A stretch of DNA of 64,000 nucleotides from Lacticaseibacillus kribbianus (GTDB lineage Bacteria > Bacillota > Bacilli > Lactobacillales > Lactobacillaceae): contig NZ_JAIPUL010000004.1 of assembly GCF_020180945.1 (NCBI RefSeq), positions 62,001-126,000 on the forward strand, read 5' to 3'. The translations under genes were made by a program, and so were the position numbers. This document shows, in pieces, positions 44,436 through 51,790 of this stretch (positions are counted from its first letter, which is position 1; every line of letters begins with the position of its first letter). The notes beneath the pieces were generated by a model that saw nothing but the letters and a program-made list of their open reading frames with translations, ran no database searches and was not told the DNA's origin.

Positions 44436-45095
44436 ATGCAAAGCTTCATCGATGCTTATTCGCAAGTCAACCTGCACTACCTCCTGGAGGGGCTGTGGGT
44501 CACCGTCGAGGTCTCCGTCACGTCGATCCTGTTCAGCTTCCTGATTGGGACGCTTCTGGGCATCGCCCGCTACATCAACGTGCGCATCTTCTCGGCCGCC
44601 GTCGGGTTCGTGATCGACCTGATCCGCAACCTGCCGCTGCTGTTGATCCTGTTTTTCACCTACTTCGCGCTGCCGAACATCGGCATTCGCCTCGGGGTGA
44701 TCCCGGCGTCCATCGTCGCGATGACAATCTTCGAGTCCGCGATGCTGGCTGAGATCGTGCGATCGGGGATCAACGCGGTGCCGGTCGGCCAGATGGAGGC
44801 CGCCCGCAGCAACGGGCTGTCCTACGTGCAGGCGATGGTTCACATCATCCTGCCCCAGGCCTTCAAGGCGATGATTCCGCCGATCGTCTCGCAGTTCATC
44901 TCGCTGGTCAAAGACACCAGTCTGGCAACCATCATCCTGCTGCCGGAGCTGACCTACCACGCGCAGATCATCTACGGCCAAGACGTCAACTACACCATTC
45001 CGATGTTCGTCGCGCTGGCCGTGCTGTACTTCGTGGTCAACTACGCGCTGTCCCTCGGCGCGCGGCTGATCAACCGCCGGCTGAACCACGCGTGA
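44436..45095 (+). CDS. Amino-acid ABC transporter permease
   Basis: A 219-residue permease of the same family as its neighbour. The EAA loop is SGINAVPVGQMEAARSNGLS (about 110-129), and the protein has five membrane helices. The ATG follows GGAAAGGAGGAAGTGCC, 16 bp after the previous stop. It is the last gene of the operon and is followed by a strong terminator. Two different permeases, one ATPase and one binding lipoprotein make a standard four-gene importer. Confidence 0.92.
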   Translation: MQSFIDAYSQVNLHYLLEGLWVTVEVSVTSILFSFLIGTLLGIARYINVRIFSAAVGFVIDLIRNLPLLLILFFTYFALPNIGIRLGVIPASIVAMTIFESAMLAEIVRSGINAVPVGQMEAARSNGLSYVQAMVHIILPQAFKAMIPPIVSQFISLVKDTSLATIILLPELTYHAQIIYGQDVNYTIPMFVALAVLYFVVNYALSLGARLINRRLNHA

Positions 45096-45103
45096 CGCCG
45101 TGC

Positions 45104-45136
45104 ACTGCCCCTGGCCGCCTGGCCGGGGGCTTTTTT
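45104..45136 (+). terminator. Terminator of the amino-acid ABC operon
   Basis: GCCCCTGGCC pairs with GGCCGGGGGC around GCCT (one mismatch), then six T. Confidence 0.88.
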
Positions 45137-45150
45137 GCTGGAATTCAGCC

Positions 45151-45183
45151 ATCAAAAAAACGCCTCGCATGTGCGAGGCGTTC
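45151..45183 (-). terminator. Terminator of the hflX-GNAT unit
   Basis: AACGCCTCGCA/TGCGAGGCGTT is a perfect stem with a seven-base T run on the minus strand. Confidence 0.9.
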
Positions 45184-45188
45184 TGCGT

Positions 45189-45605
45189 TCAGTGGCGCGC
45201 GTCCTTCACGAACGCGAGCTCCGCGGCCTGGTCCGCCGCCGTGAAGTCGGCGGCCAGGTAGAACTGGCGCGTGACCGGAGTGTCATCGGCGAGCAGCACC
45301 ACCTGGCCCGGCCGCGGCTCTGCGGCCCGAAGCCTAGCCAGGAGCGTCGAGCCGATGCCCTGGCGCTGCCACGCCGGCGCCACCAGCAGGTCCTGCACGT
45401 AGAGAATCGTGCGGTGGTCGGTGACGGCGCGCACTAGGCCGCACAGGGTGTCGCCTGCGGTCGCCCACAGCGTGGTTGAGTTCGTCAGGGCGGCCAGGGT
45501 GTTGGCCGAATCCGCCAGGTAGGCGGTCCAGCCGACGCTTGCGTACAAGTCGAGCACGGCCGCATCGGTCGCCGCGGCCGGTCGTGTTGTCTGGTAGGTG
45601 ATCAC
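45189..45605 (-). CDS. GNAT-family N-acetyltransferase
   Basis: A 138-residue acetyltransferase. The acetyl-CoA loop is VAPAWQRQGIGSTLLARL (about 76-93), preceded by ILYVQDLLV, with FYLAADF near the C terminus. The substrate is unknown. The start is GTG 45605, which overlaps the hflX stop by four bases (GTGA), so translation is coupled to hflX. By position it should be induced with hflX under ribosome stress. It is not close enough to a known antibiotic acetyltransferase to claim that role. Confidence 0.85.
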   Translation of the reverse strand: MITYQTTRPAAATDAAVLDLYASVGWTAYLADSANTLAALTNSTTLWATAGDTLCGLVRAVTDHRTILYVQDLLVAPAWQRQGIGSTLLARLRAAEPRPGQVVLLADDTPVTRQFYLAADFTAADQAAELAFVKDARH

Positions 45606-46882
45606 TGGGCGTCCTCAAGCAGGTACGGCCGCAGCTGGCCGGCCTGAATCGGGTTGACCACCGTCTTGATCTTGGTGCCGTCTGCGGTGTAGTCGGTCGC
45701 GATCACGCCGGTTTCGCGGTTGATGAAGTCGACCAGGCTGCCCTTGGCGAAGGGAATCAGGTAGGTGTTGGTCTCGTTGTCGGCGAACACCTTGCCCTCG
45801 ATCAGCTCGACCAGCTTGTTGAGCGACTTGGCATCACGGGCGGAGTAGACGAACTGGTTGCCGTTGACCTCCGGGTACACGGTGTCTTCGCGCAGGTCGG
45901 CCTTGTTGAAGGCGTAGATCATCGGGATGTTTTCGATGCCGATGCTTTGCAGTGTCTTCTCGGTGACGGCCATCATGTCCGGGTAGTGCGGGTCGGAGTA
46001 GTCGACCACTTGGATCAACAGGTCGGCGTTGGCCGCCTCGGCCAGGGTCGCCTTGAAGGAGTCGACCAGCTTGTGCGGGAGCTTCGAGACGAAGCCGACC
46101 GTGTCGGACAACAGGAACTTGCGGTGATCCGGCAGGGTGATCTGGCGCACCGAGGTGTCGAGCGTCGCGAACAGCATGTCCTTTTCGAAGACCTGCTTGG
46201 TTTCCGGGTGGTCGGAAAACAGGTCGAGCAGGCCGTTCATCGTGGTGGACTTGCCGGCGTTGGTGTAGCCGACCAAAGCGACCACCGGCAGCTCGTTTTC
46301 AAGCCGCTTCTGGCGCCGAACCTCCTCGCCGATGTCGGCGTCCTTGAGCTCCTGGCGCAGGCGGGCGATGCGCTTGTTCAGCACTCGCTTGTCCATCTCG
46401 AGCTTGGATTCCCCGGCGCCGCGGTTGGCCAGGCCACCGCCGCCCTGCTGGTCCAGCTTGTTGGCGCTCGGGTGCAGGCGCGGCAGGGCGTACTGCAGCT
46501 GGGCGATCTCGACTTGGGTCTTGGCGGTCTTGCTCTGGGCGCGGTTGGCGAAGATCTCGAGGATCAGCTGGGTGCGGTCGATCACGTGCAGCTTGGTGAC
46601 CTTCTCGATGTTGCGCAGCTGCGACGGGGACAGCTCGTCGTTGACCAGGATGGTGGTCGCGTCGAGCGCGCGGGCGAGCTCGGCGATCTCCTCGACCTTG
46701 CCGGTGCCGAAGTAAAAGCCCGCGGTGGAGCGGTCGAGGTTCTGGCGCGACTCGCCGACGACTTCGTAGTTGTTGGCGCGGGCGAGCTCGGCGAGCTCCT
46801 GCATCGTGTAGTCGAAGTTCTCCTGGCCGCGCGAGATGCCGGTGGTGATTACTTTTTCTTGTGGTTGTTGTGTTTCAGTCAT
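45602..46882 (-). CDS. hflX: Ribosome-splitting GTPase HflX
   Basis: A 426-residue GTPase that binds the 50S subunit and rescues stalled ribosomes. An N-terminal HflX domain (1-165; TAGFYFGTGKVEE, LVNDELSPSQLRN) and the glycine-rich linker KLDQQGGGGLANRGAGE come first. The G domain follows, with G1 GYTNAGKST (around 205), G3 DTVGF (around 264) and G4 NKAD (around 339). A C-terminal domain ends the protein. The ATG follows AAAGGAGAACTGT. The leader has a short peptide ORF and a terminator, as seen for antibiotic-inducible hflX genes in other Firmicutes. Confidence 0.95.
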   Translation of the reverse strand: MTETQQPQEKVITTGISRGQENFDYTMQELAELARANNYEVVGESRQNLDRSTAGFYFGTGKVEEIAELARALDATTILVNDELSPSQLRNIEKVTKLHVIDRTQLILEIFANRAQSKTAKTQVEIAQLQYALPRLHPSANKLDQQGGGGLANRGAGESKLEMDKRVLNKRIARLRQELKDADIGEEVRRQKRLENELPVVALVGYTNAGKSTTMNGLLDLFSDHPETKQVFEKDMLFATLDTSVRQITLPDHRKFLLSDTVGFVSKLPHKLVDSFKATLAEAANADLLIQVVDYSDPHYPDMMAVTEKTLQSIGIENIPMIYAFNKADLREDTVYPEVNGNQFVYSARDAKSLNKLVELIEGKVFADNETNTYLIPFAKGSLVDFINRETGVIATDYTADGTKIKTVVNPIQAGQLRPYLLEDAQ

Positions 46883-46926
46883 ACAGTTCTCCTTTGGTGG
46901 TGGCGCCTCTGCGGCTTTTTGGGCAC

Positions 46927-46951
46927 AAAAAAAGGAAGCCCAGAAGCTTCC
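46927..46951 (-). terminator. Leader terminator in front of hflX
   Basis: GGAAGC/GCTTCC around six bases, then a seven-base T run on the minus strand. It lies between the leader peptide and the hflX start (46882), so transcription must pass it to reach hflX. Confidence 0.85.
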
Positions 46952-47010
46952 TCTATTGACCGGACTGGTCCCGTAGATTCGACTCGCTGCAGTGGCGCGC
47001 TAGGCGCAAA

Positions 47011-47049
47011 TTATCCAATTGTCTGGGTGGCCACTGTCTTCAAACGCAT
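47011..47049 (-). CDS. hflX leader peptide (uORF)
   Basis: ATG to TAA in 13 codons encode MRLKTVATQTIG. A ribosome site (AAAGGAG) is 10 bp upstream, and a promoter (TTGGCC-N17-TACACT) is at 47109-47081. The sequence CAGTGGC within the ORF (47036-47030) can pair with GCCACTG at 46996-46990. A ribosome stalled on the ORF would prevent that pairing and could change folding of the terminator at 46927-46951. This is the arrangement of ribosome-mediated attenuators of resistance genes. Confidence 0.7.
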   Translation of the reverse strand: MRLKTVATQTIG

Positions 47050-47080
47050 CGCGAATCGACTCCTTTCTCTTTCGTAAGCT

Positions 47081-47109
47081 AGTGTAACACACTTGAGGCG
47101 ACAGGCCAA
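47081..47109 (-). promoter_or_regulatory. Promoter of the hflX leader
   Basis: Minus strand: TTGGCC (47109-47104), 17 bp, TGT-TACACT (47086-47081). Confidence 0.65.
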
Positions 47110-47130
47110 ACGAAAGCGGGGCGGCGGGGA

Positions 47131-47158
47131 TTGTAATTTTTGTCGTTTCGGGTACGAT
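47131..47158 (+). promoter_or_regulatory. Promoter of the MATE gene
   Basis: TTGTAA (47131-47136), 16 bp, TACGAT (47153-47158). It is divergent from the hflX promoter. Confidence 0.55.
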
Positions 47159-47193
47159 GGACTAAGTCGCAAGGGCTTTCAACGGAGGACATC

Positions 47194-48564
47194 GTGAGTA
47201 AATTCAGGCAACTGCTTCAGCGTTTTTTTTCGGGCGAGACGTTCGGCTACCGGGAGGTGTTCGGGCTGCTCGGGCCGGTCGTGGTCGACCAGTTCTTTCT
47301 GGTGTCGTTCAACTTCCTGAACACCGCCATGATCGCAAGCTCCGGCGCGGCGGCCATCAGCGCCGTCAACATGGTCGGCTAGGTCAACGTGTTTCTGATC
47401 TCGATTTTCGTGTCGGTCGGCCTCGGCGGCACGGTGATGATTGCCCAGTACTTCGGCGCCAATCGCGTCAAGGACCTCGGCCACGTGGTCAACGGCACCG
47501 TTTACGGCGCGGTGGCGACCGGCATCGTGCTGGCGCTGGTGTTCGGGCTGCTGCACAACGGCATCCTAAGCGCGCTGTTCGGCGCGGCGAGCCCGGCGGT
47601 GATGAGAAACGCCCGGCTGTACATGCTCGGCGTGCTTTGCAGCTACCCGTTCGAGGCGATGGTCGAGGGCACCAACGGCAGCCTGCGCGGCATCGGCCGC
47701 ACCAAGAACTCGCTGCAGCTGTCTTTGGCGATGAACGTGATGTACCTGCTGTTCAACCTGGTCACCATCACCTGGCTGCACATGGGCGTGGTCGGCATGA
47801 TCATCGCGCTGAACCTGTCGCGCTGGCTGGCGGCGGGCCTGGCCGTGTGGATGCTGGCGTCGCACCGCGACCTGTTCGCCTTGACCTGGCGGGTGATGCG
47901 GCGCGTGGACTGGCGGATGCTGCGCAAGGTGCTGACGGTCTGCGTGCCCTTTGCGGCCGAGGGCGTCTTCTTCAACGGCGGCAAGATCCTGATCCAGATG
48001 ATGATCGTGATGCTGGGCACCCAGGCCATCGTCACCAACGCGATCACCAGCTCCTGGACCCAGATGTCCGAGATCATCCCAAGCGCCCTGGGCACGGCGC
48101 TGGTGCCGATCGTCGGCCAGTGCGTCGGCCGGCGCAACCTGAAAGACGCGCGCAAAATCACCAAGTCCTTCGTCGGCCTGGGGATGCTGGCGTTCGTGGT
48201 GGGGGACGCGCTGCTGCTCGCGCTGTTCAAGCCCGGCATCCGGCTGTTCTCGCCGAGCGCCGCGATCCTGCCGGTGATCTTCCTGTCTTACTGCATCTTC
48301 GTCGGCATGCACCTGCTGTTTTGGACCGTCAGCTTCGTTTTGCCTAACGCGCTGCGGGCGGCGGGGGACGGCAAGTTCACCACCATCGTCTCTCTGGCCT
48401 CCATGTGGGCCTTTCGCGTGGTCGGCGTCTACGTCTTCGCGGTGCGCATGGGCTTCGGCGTGCCCGGCGTCTGCGCCATCATGGGCCTGGAGTGGGGCGT
48501 GCGCGGCGTGATCTTCATCCGCCGCTTCGCCGGCGACAAGTGGTACCAAAACAAGCTGGTCTGA
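47194..48564 (+). pseudogene. MATE-family efflux transporter interrupted by an in-frame TAG
   Basis: The full frame would encode about 456 residues with twelve membrane helices, as in MATE pumps. It starts at GTG 47194 after GGAGGACATC. A TAG at 47380-47382 interrupts after residue 62, in the sequence NMVG-stop-VNVFLIS. The same frame continues to 48564 with clear family features (GLGGTVMIAQYFGANR, EGTNGSLRGIGRTKNS, MGLEWGVRG). No other damage is seen, so the lesion is recent, or is a sequencing error. The first downstream start (GTG 47398, or ATG further on) would lack the first helices. Confidence 0.82.
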
Positions 48565-48567
48565 GTC

Positions 48568-48576
48568 TGGTATAAT
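48568..48576 (+). promoter_or_regulatory. Extended -10 promoter of the AI-2E-family gene
   Basis: TGG-TATAAT starts 4 bp after the MATE gene stop and 28 bp before the next ATG. Confidence 0.65.
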
Positions 48577-48603
48577 ACCCCAAAACAACCAAAGGAGTCT
48601 CCT

Positions 48604-49725
48604 ATGAAAGTTACCCGCAAGCAGCTCGTCCAACTCACCGTGGGGGCGGCGGTGTTCCTGCTCATCATCCTGTATTCGGCCCAGCTGTGGGCCGGCCTCA
48701 AGGCACTTCTCGCCACCGCGACGCCCCTGGTGATCGGCGCCGCTTTGGCCTACTGCATGAACCTGATTGTGGTGCGGCTGGAGCGCGTGCTCTGGCCCCA
48801 CGCCCAGGGGCTGGGCCGGCGGCTGCGGCGGCCGGTCGCCATCGTCTCCGCCATCGTGCTGACCGTGGTGATCCTGGCCGGGGTCTTGCGCTTAGTCGTG
48901 CCGCAGTTCGTCGCGGCGGTCGACGGCTTTTTCACTAGCCTGCCGCAGACCTTGACCAAGCTCAACGACTGGCTGACCAAGTCCGACCAGGCGACCGCGC
49001 TGACCAAGAAGCTGGCGAGTGCGGACATCGACTGGTCGAGCCTCCAGCAAAAAGCCACGCGCTACCTGTCCGCCGGCGTGTCCGGCCTGTTCTCCGGCTC
49101 GCTGTCTTTGGTGAGCTCGGTGGCCGGCGGCGTGGTCAATTTCATTCTGGCCTTCACCTTCGCCATCTACCTGGTCGCGGGCAAGGAGGGCATCGGCAGC
49201 CGGCTGAACCGCGTCGGCGACGCATTTTTGCCGGCCAAGTTCATGGCCAAGCTGCGCTACGTGCTGCACGAGGCGGACCTGATGTTCTCGCGCTTCATCG
49301 TCGGGCAGGTGACCGAGGCCTTCATCCTCGGCACGCTGTGCACCCTGGGGATGCTGCTGTTTCGCTTCCCCAACGCGGGCTCGATCGGCGCGTTCATCGG
49401 CATGACGGCGCTGATTCCGATGCTCGGCGCGTACATCGGCGGGGCGATCGGCTTCGTGCTGATCGTCGTGGTCAGCCCGCTCAAGGCGGTGCTGTTTCTG
49501 GTCTACCTGGTCTGCCTGCAGCAGCTTGAGGGCAACCTGATCTACCCGCGCGTGGTCGGCGGCTCGATCGGCCTACCGGGCATCCTGGTGCTGGCCGCGG
49601 TGACCGTCGGCTCCGGCATCGGTGGGGTGCTCGGGATGCTGCTCGGCGTGCCGCTGGCCGCCACCGCCTACCGCCTGATCCGCAACGCGACCTGGCGCAA
49701 GGAAGGCCGCCCGCTCAGCGAGTGA
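48604..49725 (+). CDS. AI-2E (PerM/YdiK)-family membrane protein
   Basis: A 373-residue protein with about eight membrane helices and a soluble segment around 90-160. The family motifs are VGQVTEAFILGTLCTLGM (about 230) and the C-terminal LEGNLIYPRVVGGSIGLPGI (about 305-324). Members are annotated as autoinducer-2 exporters, but many act as ion or antiport proteins, so the substrate is left open. ATG 48604 follows AAAGGAGTCTCCT. The next gene begins 23 bp after the stop and is probably co-transcribed. Confidence 0.88.
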   Translation: MKVTRKQLVQLTVGAAVFLLIILYSAQLWAGLKALLATATPLVIGAALAYCMNLIVVRLERVLWPHAQGLGRRLRRPVAIVSAIVLTVVILAGVLRLVVPQFVAAVDGFFTSLPQTLTKLNDWLTKSDQATALTKKLASADIDWSSLQQKATRYLSAGVSGLFSGSLSLVSSVAGGVVNFILAFTFAIYLVAGKEGIGSRLNRVGDAFLPAKFMAKLRYVLHEADLMFSRFIVGQVTEAFILGTLCTLGMLLFRFPNAGSIGAFIGMTALIPMLGAYIGGAIGFVLIVVVSPLKAVLFLVYLVCLQQLEGNLIYPRVVGGSIGLPGILVLAAVTVGSGIGGVLGMLLGVPLAATAYRLIRNATWRKEGRPLSE

Positions 49726-49748
49726 GCGCGGAAGAAGGGATGACTGAG

Positions 49749-50474
49749 ATGACAACCTGGCACGATGAGATTCTAACCCTGACCGCTCCCGGCGCCACCG
49801 TACGGGTGCAGGCCGGCGCCCAGCCGCCACTGCCCGGCGCGGTCAGCCTCTACCTGACCGGCGCGCAGGTGGTCGGCGTTGACCAGTTAGTTGAGGCGGC
49901 GACGCGCACGCTGACGATTGAACCCGCCGAGCTCGAGCCGCGCTACCTGGCCGCGGCCATCGCAGCGGCGGTGGGTGGCCCCAAGCTGGCGTACACCGCC
50001 CAGCCGGTACCCGGCAACATGAAGCGCCCGGCCGCCGCGCTGCTTTCGGCACTGCTGCCCGCGCTCACCGTGCTCGGGGTCACGCTTGCGCCGGCCAAGA
50101 AGCGCCCGGCCAAGGCCGCACACCGCTGGTCCAAGGCGGTCGCCGACGTCGCGTTCACGACGACCTTCGCCGGCACCCAGGCCACCGTGTACTGGCAGCG
50201 GCGCAACGAGATGCGCCTGCTTGCCGGTTCGCGCATGAAGCCCGAACCCGAGATGAACGCCGACGGCAGCCTGGGTTTTTCCGCACGCTTTGCCGCCCAG
50301 CTGCGCGGCGAGCACCAGACGGCGATCGGCCCGGACTTTGTGACCACAGCGGACATCATCCTCAAGAGCACCAACGAGGTCGGGCTGTTCCTGTACTTTG
50401 GCACCACCAACTCGTGGCTGCAGTTCAAGGATGCGGCCGGGCGCACGCTGGACGACTGGACGGTCGTGAAGTAA
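49749..50474 (+). CDS. Unknown cytoplasmic or weakly membrane-associated protein
   Basis: A 241-residue protein of no recognised family. A hydrophobic stretch at about 93-112 (AAALLSALLPALTVLGVTLA) might be a membrane helix but is short and followed by a basic patch. The C-terminal half is Ala, Arg and Phe-rich. The start is uncertain: ATG 49749 is best spaced from GAAGAAGGG, while ATG 49740 and GTG 49722 are in frame upstream. The gene follows the AI-2E-family gene closely and ends at a bidirectional terminator. Confidence 0.6.
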   Translation: MTTWHDEILTLTAPGATVRVQAGAQPPLPGAVSLYLTGAQVVGVDQLVEAATRTLTIEPAELEPRYLAAAIAAAVGGPKLAYTAQPVPGNMKRPAAALLSALLPALTVLGVTLAPAKKRPAKAAHRWSKAVADVAFTTTFAGTQATVYWQRRNEMRLLAGSRMKPEPEMNADGSLGFSARFAAQLRGEHQTAIGPDFVTTADIILKSTNEVGLFLYFGTTNSWLQFKDAAGRTLDDWTVVK

Positions 50475-50483
50475 CTGCGCGCT

Positions 50484-50532
50484 AAAAAACGTCGTGCCGC
50501 TCCCGGTTGTGGGGGTGGCACGACGTATTTTT
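50484..50532. terminator. Bidirectional terminator
   Basis: AACGTCGTGCC/GGCACGACGT around an 18-base loop, with A and T runs on either side. It lies between the convergent genes at 49749 and 51299. Confidence 0.88.
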
Positions 50533-50537
50533 AGTCG

Positions 50538-51299
50538 TCAGGCCTTGATCTTTGGCTTGCGCACCAGGAACAGGATGCCGAAGCCGGCGAACAGCACGCC
50601 GATGATGATCATCGTCCACGCGGTGGTCTGGATGCGTGAGTTGGTGTACTTGTAGCTGAACACCAGCGCGACCGTGTTGGCTGGGCCCATGGTCGGGGCG
50701 ATGGCGACAGTGCGGGTGCCGTCCTCGTAGTTGGCGAGCTTGACGACCTTGTCGTTCAGGTGGTCGCGCAGCTCGACGCCCGTGATCTGGCGCGGCGCGG
50801 CACCGGCCTGCTTGGTGATCGCCTTGACCAGCGCGCTGCGGTTGATGTGGTAGGAGATGTCGCCCTGGTAGCGCTCGCCCTGCGACTCGTAGGTGTAGCG
50901 CACCGGGGAGCCGCCGCTTTCGCCGACGTCGAGGCTGGGGCAGGCGGCCTCGTACTCGCCGTCGAACAGGCCGATGCCGGTGTGGCCGAACCATGCCATC
51001 GACAGGCCGAGCACCACCAGAATGGTCAGCCCGATGCGCCGAATCAGCAGGATGCGGCGGGCCTCCTTTTGCTCGTAGCGCTGCTGCTCGGTGAGTGGCG
51101 CTTCCGGCTGCGGTGCCGCGGTGGCCTGTGGCTGTGCGGTCGGGGTCGGCTGCTGGGCAGTGGCCTGCGGCTGTGGTGCCGGCTGTGGTTGCGGTGTCGG
51201 CTGCGGCGCCGGGGTGTCCTGCGGCACCGGCGCGCCGCAGTGACGGCAGAACTTCGCGCCGCGGTCGAGGGGCTGGCCGCATTGGGTACAGTATTGCAT
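50538..51299 (-). CDS. Zinc-ribbon membrane protein
   Basis: A 253-residue protein. The N-terminal zinc ribbon (CTQCGQPLDRGAKFCRHCG, residues 4-22) has two CxxC pairs. Then comes a Pro/Gln-rich linker with repeated PQP (about 27-70), a membrane helix (about 88-106), and an extracytoplasmic domain (about 110-215). A second helix (about 221-243) is followed by a short basic tail. The layout is shared by zinc-ribbon-domain proteins of lactobacilli with unknown roles. ATG 51299 follows TTTGGAGGCACTC; an in-frame TTG at 51311 is within the ribosome site. Confidence 0.78.
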   Translation of the reverse strand: MQYCTQCGQPLDRGAKFCRHCGAPVPQDTPAPQPTPQPQPAPQPQATAQQPTPTAQPQATAAPQPEAPLTEQQRYEQKEARRILLIRRIGLTILVVLGLSMAWFGHTGIGLFDGEYEAACPSLDVGESGGSPVRYTYESQGERYQGDISYHINRSALVKAITKQAGAAPRQITGVELRDHLNDKVVKLANYEDGTRTVAIAPTMGPANTVALVFSYKYTNSRIQTTAWTMIIIGVLFAGFGILFLVRKPKIKA

Positions 51300-51400
51300 G
51301 AGTGCCTCCAAAGAAAATGTGATAAAGTTAGTCTACCATACCGGCCGCGCACTGACCGCGCCAATCGCCGTGTGCAGCCACTTTTTTGAGGAGGATCACC

Positions 51401-51643
51401 ATGCCAAGCAAACCACTGGCCGATTACGAGGCCGACATTCCCAAGGTCGCGGCGGCGCTCGCCGCCTGGCCGGCCGACCAGGCCTTCTTCGCCGCGCTGA
51501 CGCCGGGTTACCAGCGCGAGTGGGCGCGCTATCTGTTCGGCGTCGCCAGCCCCGCCACCGGGGAGGCCCACCTGCAGAAGATGCGTGAGGTGTTCGCCGC
51601 GGGCTTCAAGTCCAAGCGCGCGTACGACGCGCGCAAGCGCTGA
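51401..51643 (+). CDS. YdeI/OmdA-like small protein
   Basis: An 80-residue protein matching the C-terminal bacteriocin-protection (YdeI/OmpD-associated, OmdA) domain. Its FFAALTPGYQREWARYLFGV and the following ATGEAHLQKMREVFAAG segment reproduce the family F..L.P..RR...I..A..ETR..R pattern. Here it stands alone without the usual N-terminal domain, though full-length members can be this short. The function of the family is not firmly known. ATG 51401 follows TGAGGAGGATCACC. It is monocistronic, ending before a terminator at 51758. Confidence 0.75.
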   Translation: MPSKPLADYEADIPKVAAALAAWPADQAFFAALTPGYQREWARYLFGVASPATGEAHLQKMREVFAAGFKSKRAYDARKR

Positions 51644-51757
51644 TCCAGCTCGGGATCCCGAGTCACCGCCCACGCTCGCGGACCTGAGGCAGTCGAAACG
51701 GCGCGACCACGCAAAAGGCGCGCGAGCGATGGCCCACGCGCCTGTTTGATGAGATGA

Positions 51758-51788
51758 CCTGTGCGGCCCGTGCCGCGCAGGTTTTTTT
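51758..51788 (+). terminator. Terminator upstream of the convergent permease gene
   Basis: CCTGTGCGGC/GCCGCGCAGG around CCGT, then seven T. An additional weaker hairpin (GGCGCG/CGCGCC) lies at 51718-51751. Confidence 0.8.
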
Positions 51789-51790
51789 GG

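Noticed and set aside
46950-47000. The plus strand shows a TAGATTCGACTCGC stretch resembling a tRNA T-arm.
   Set aside because: No acceptor, D or anticodon arms fit. The bases are better explained by the hflX leader structure.
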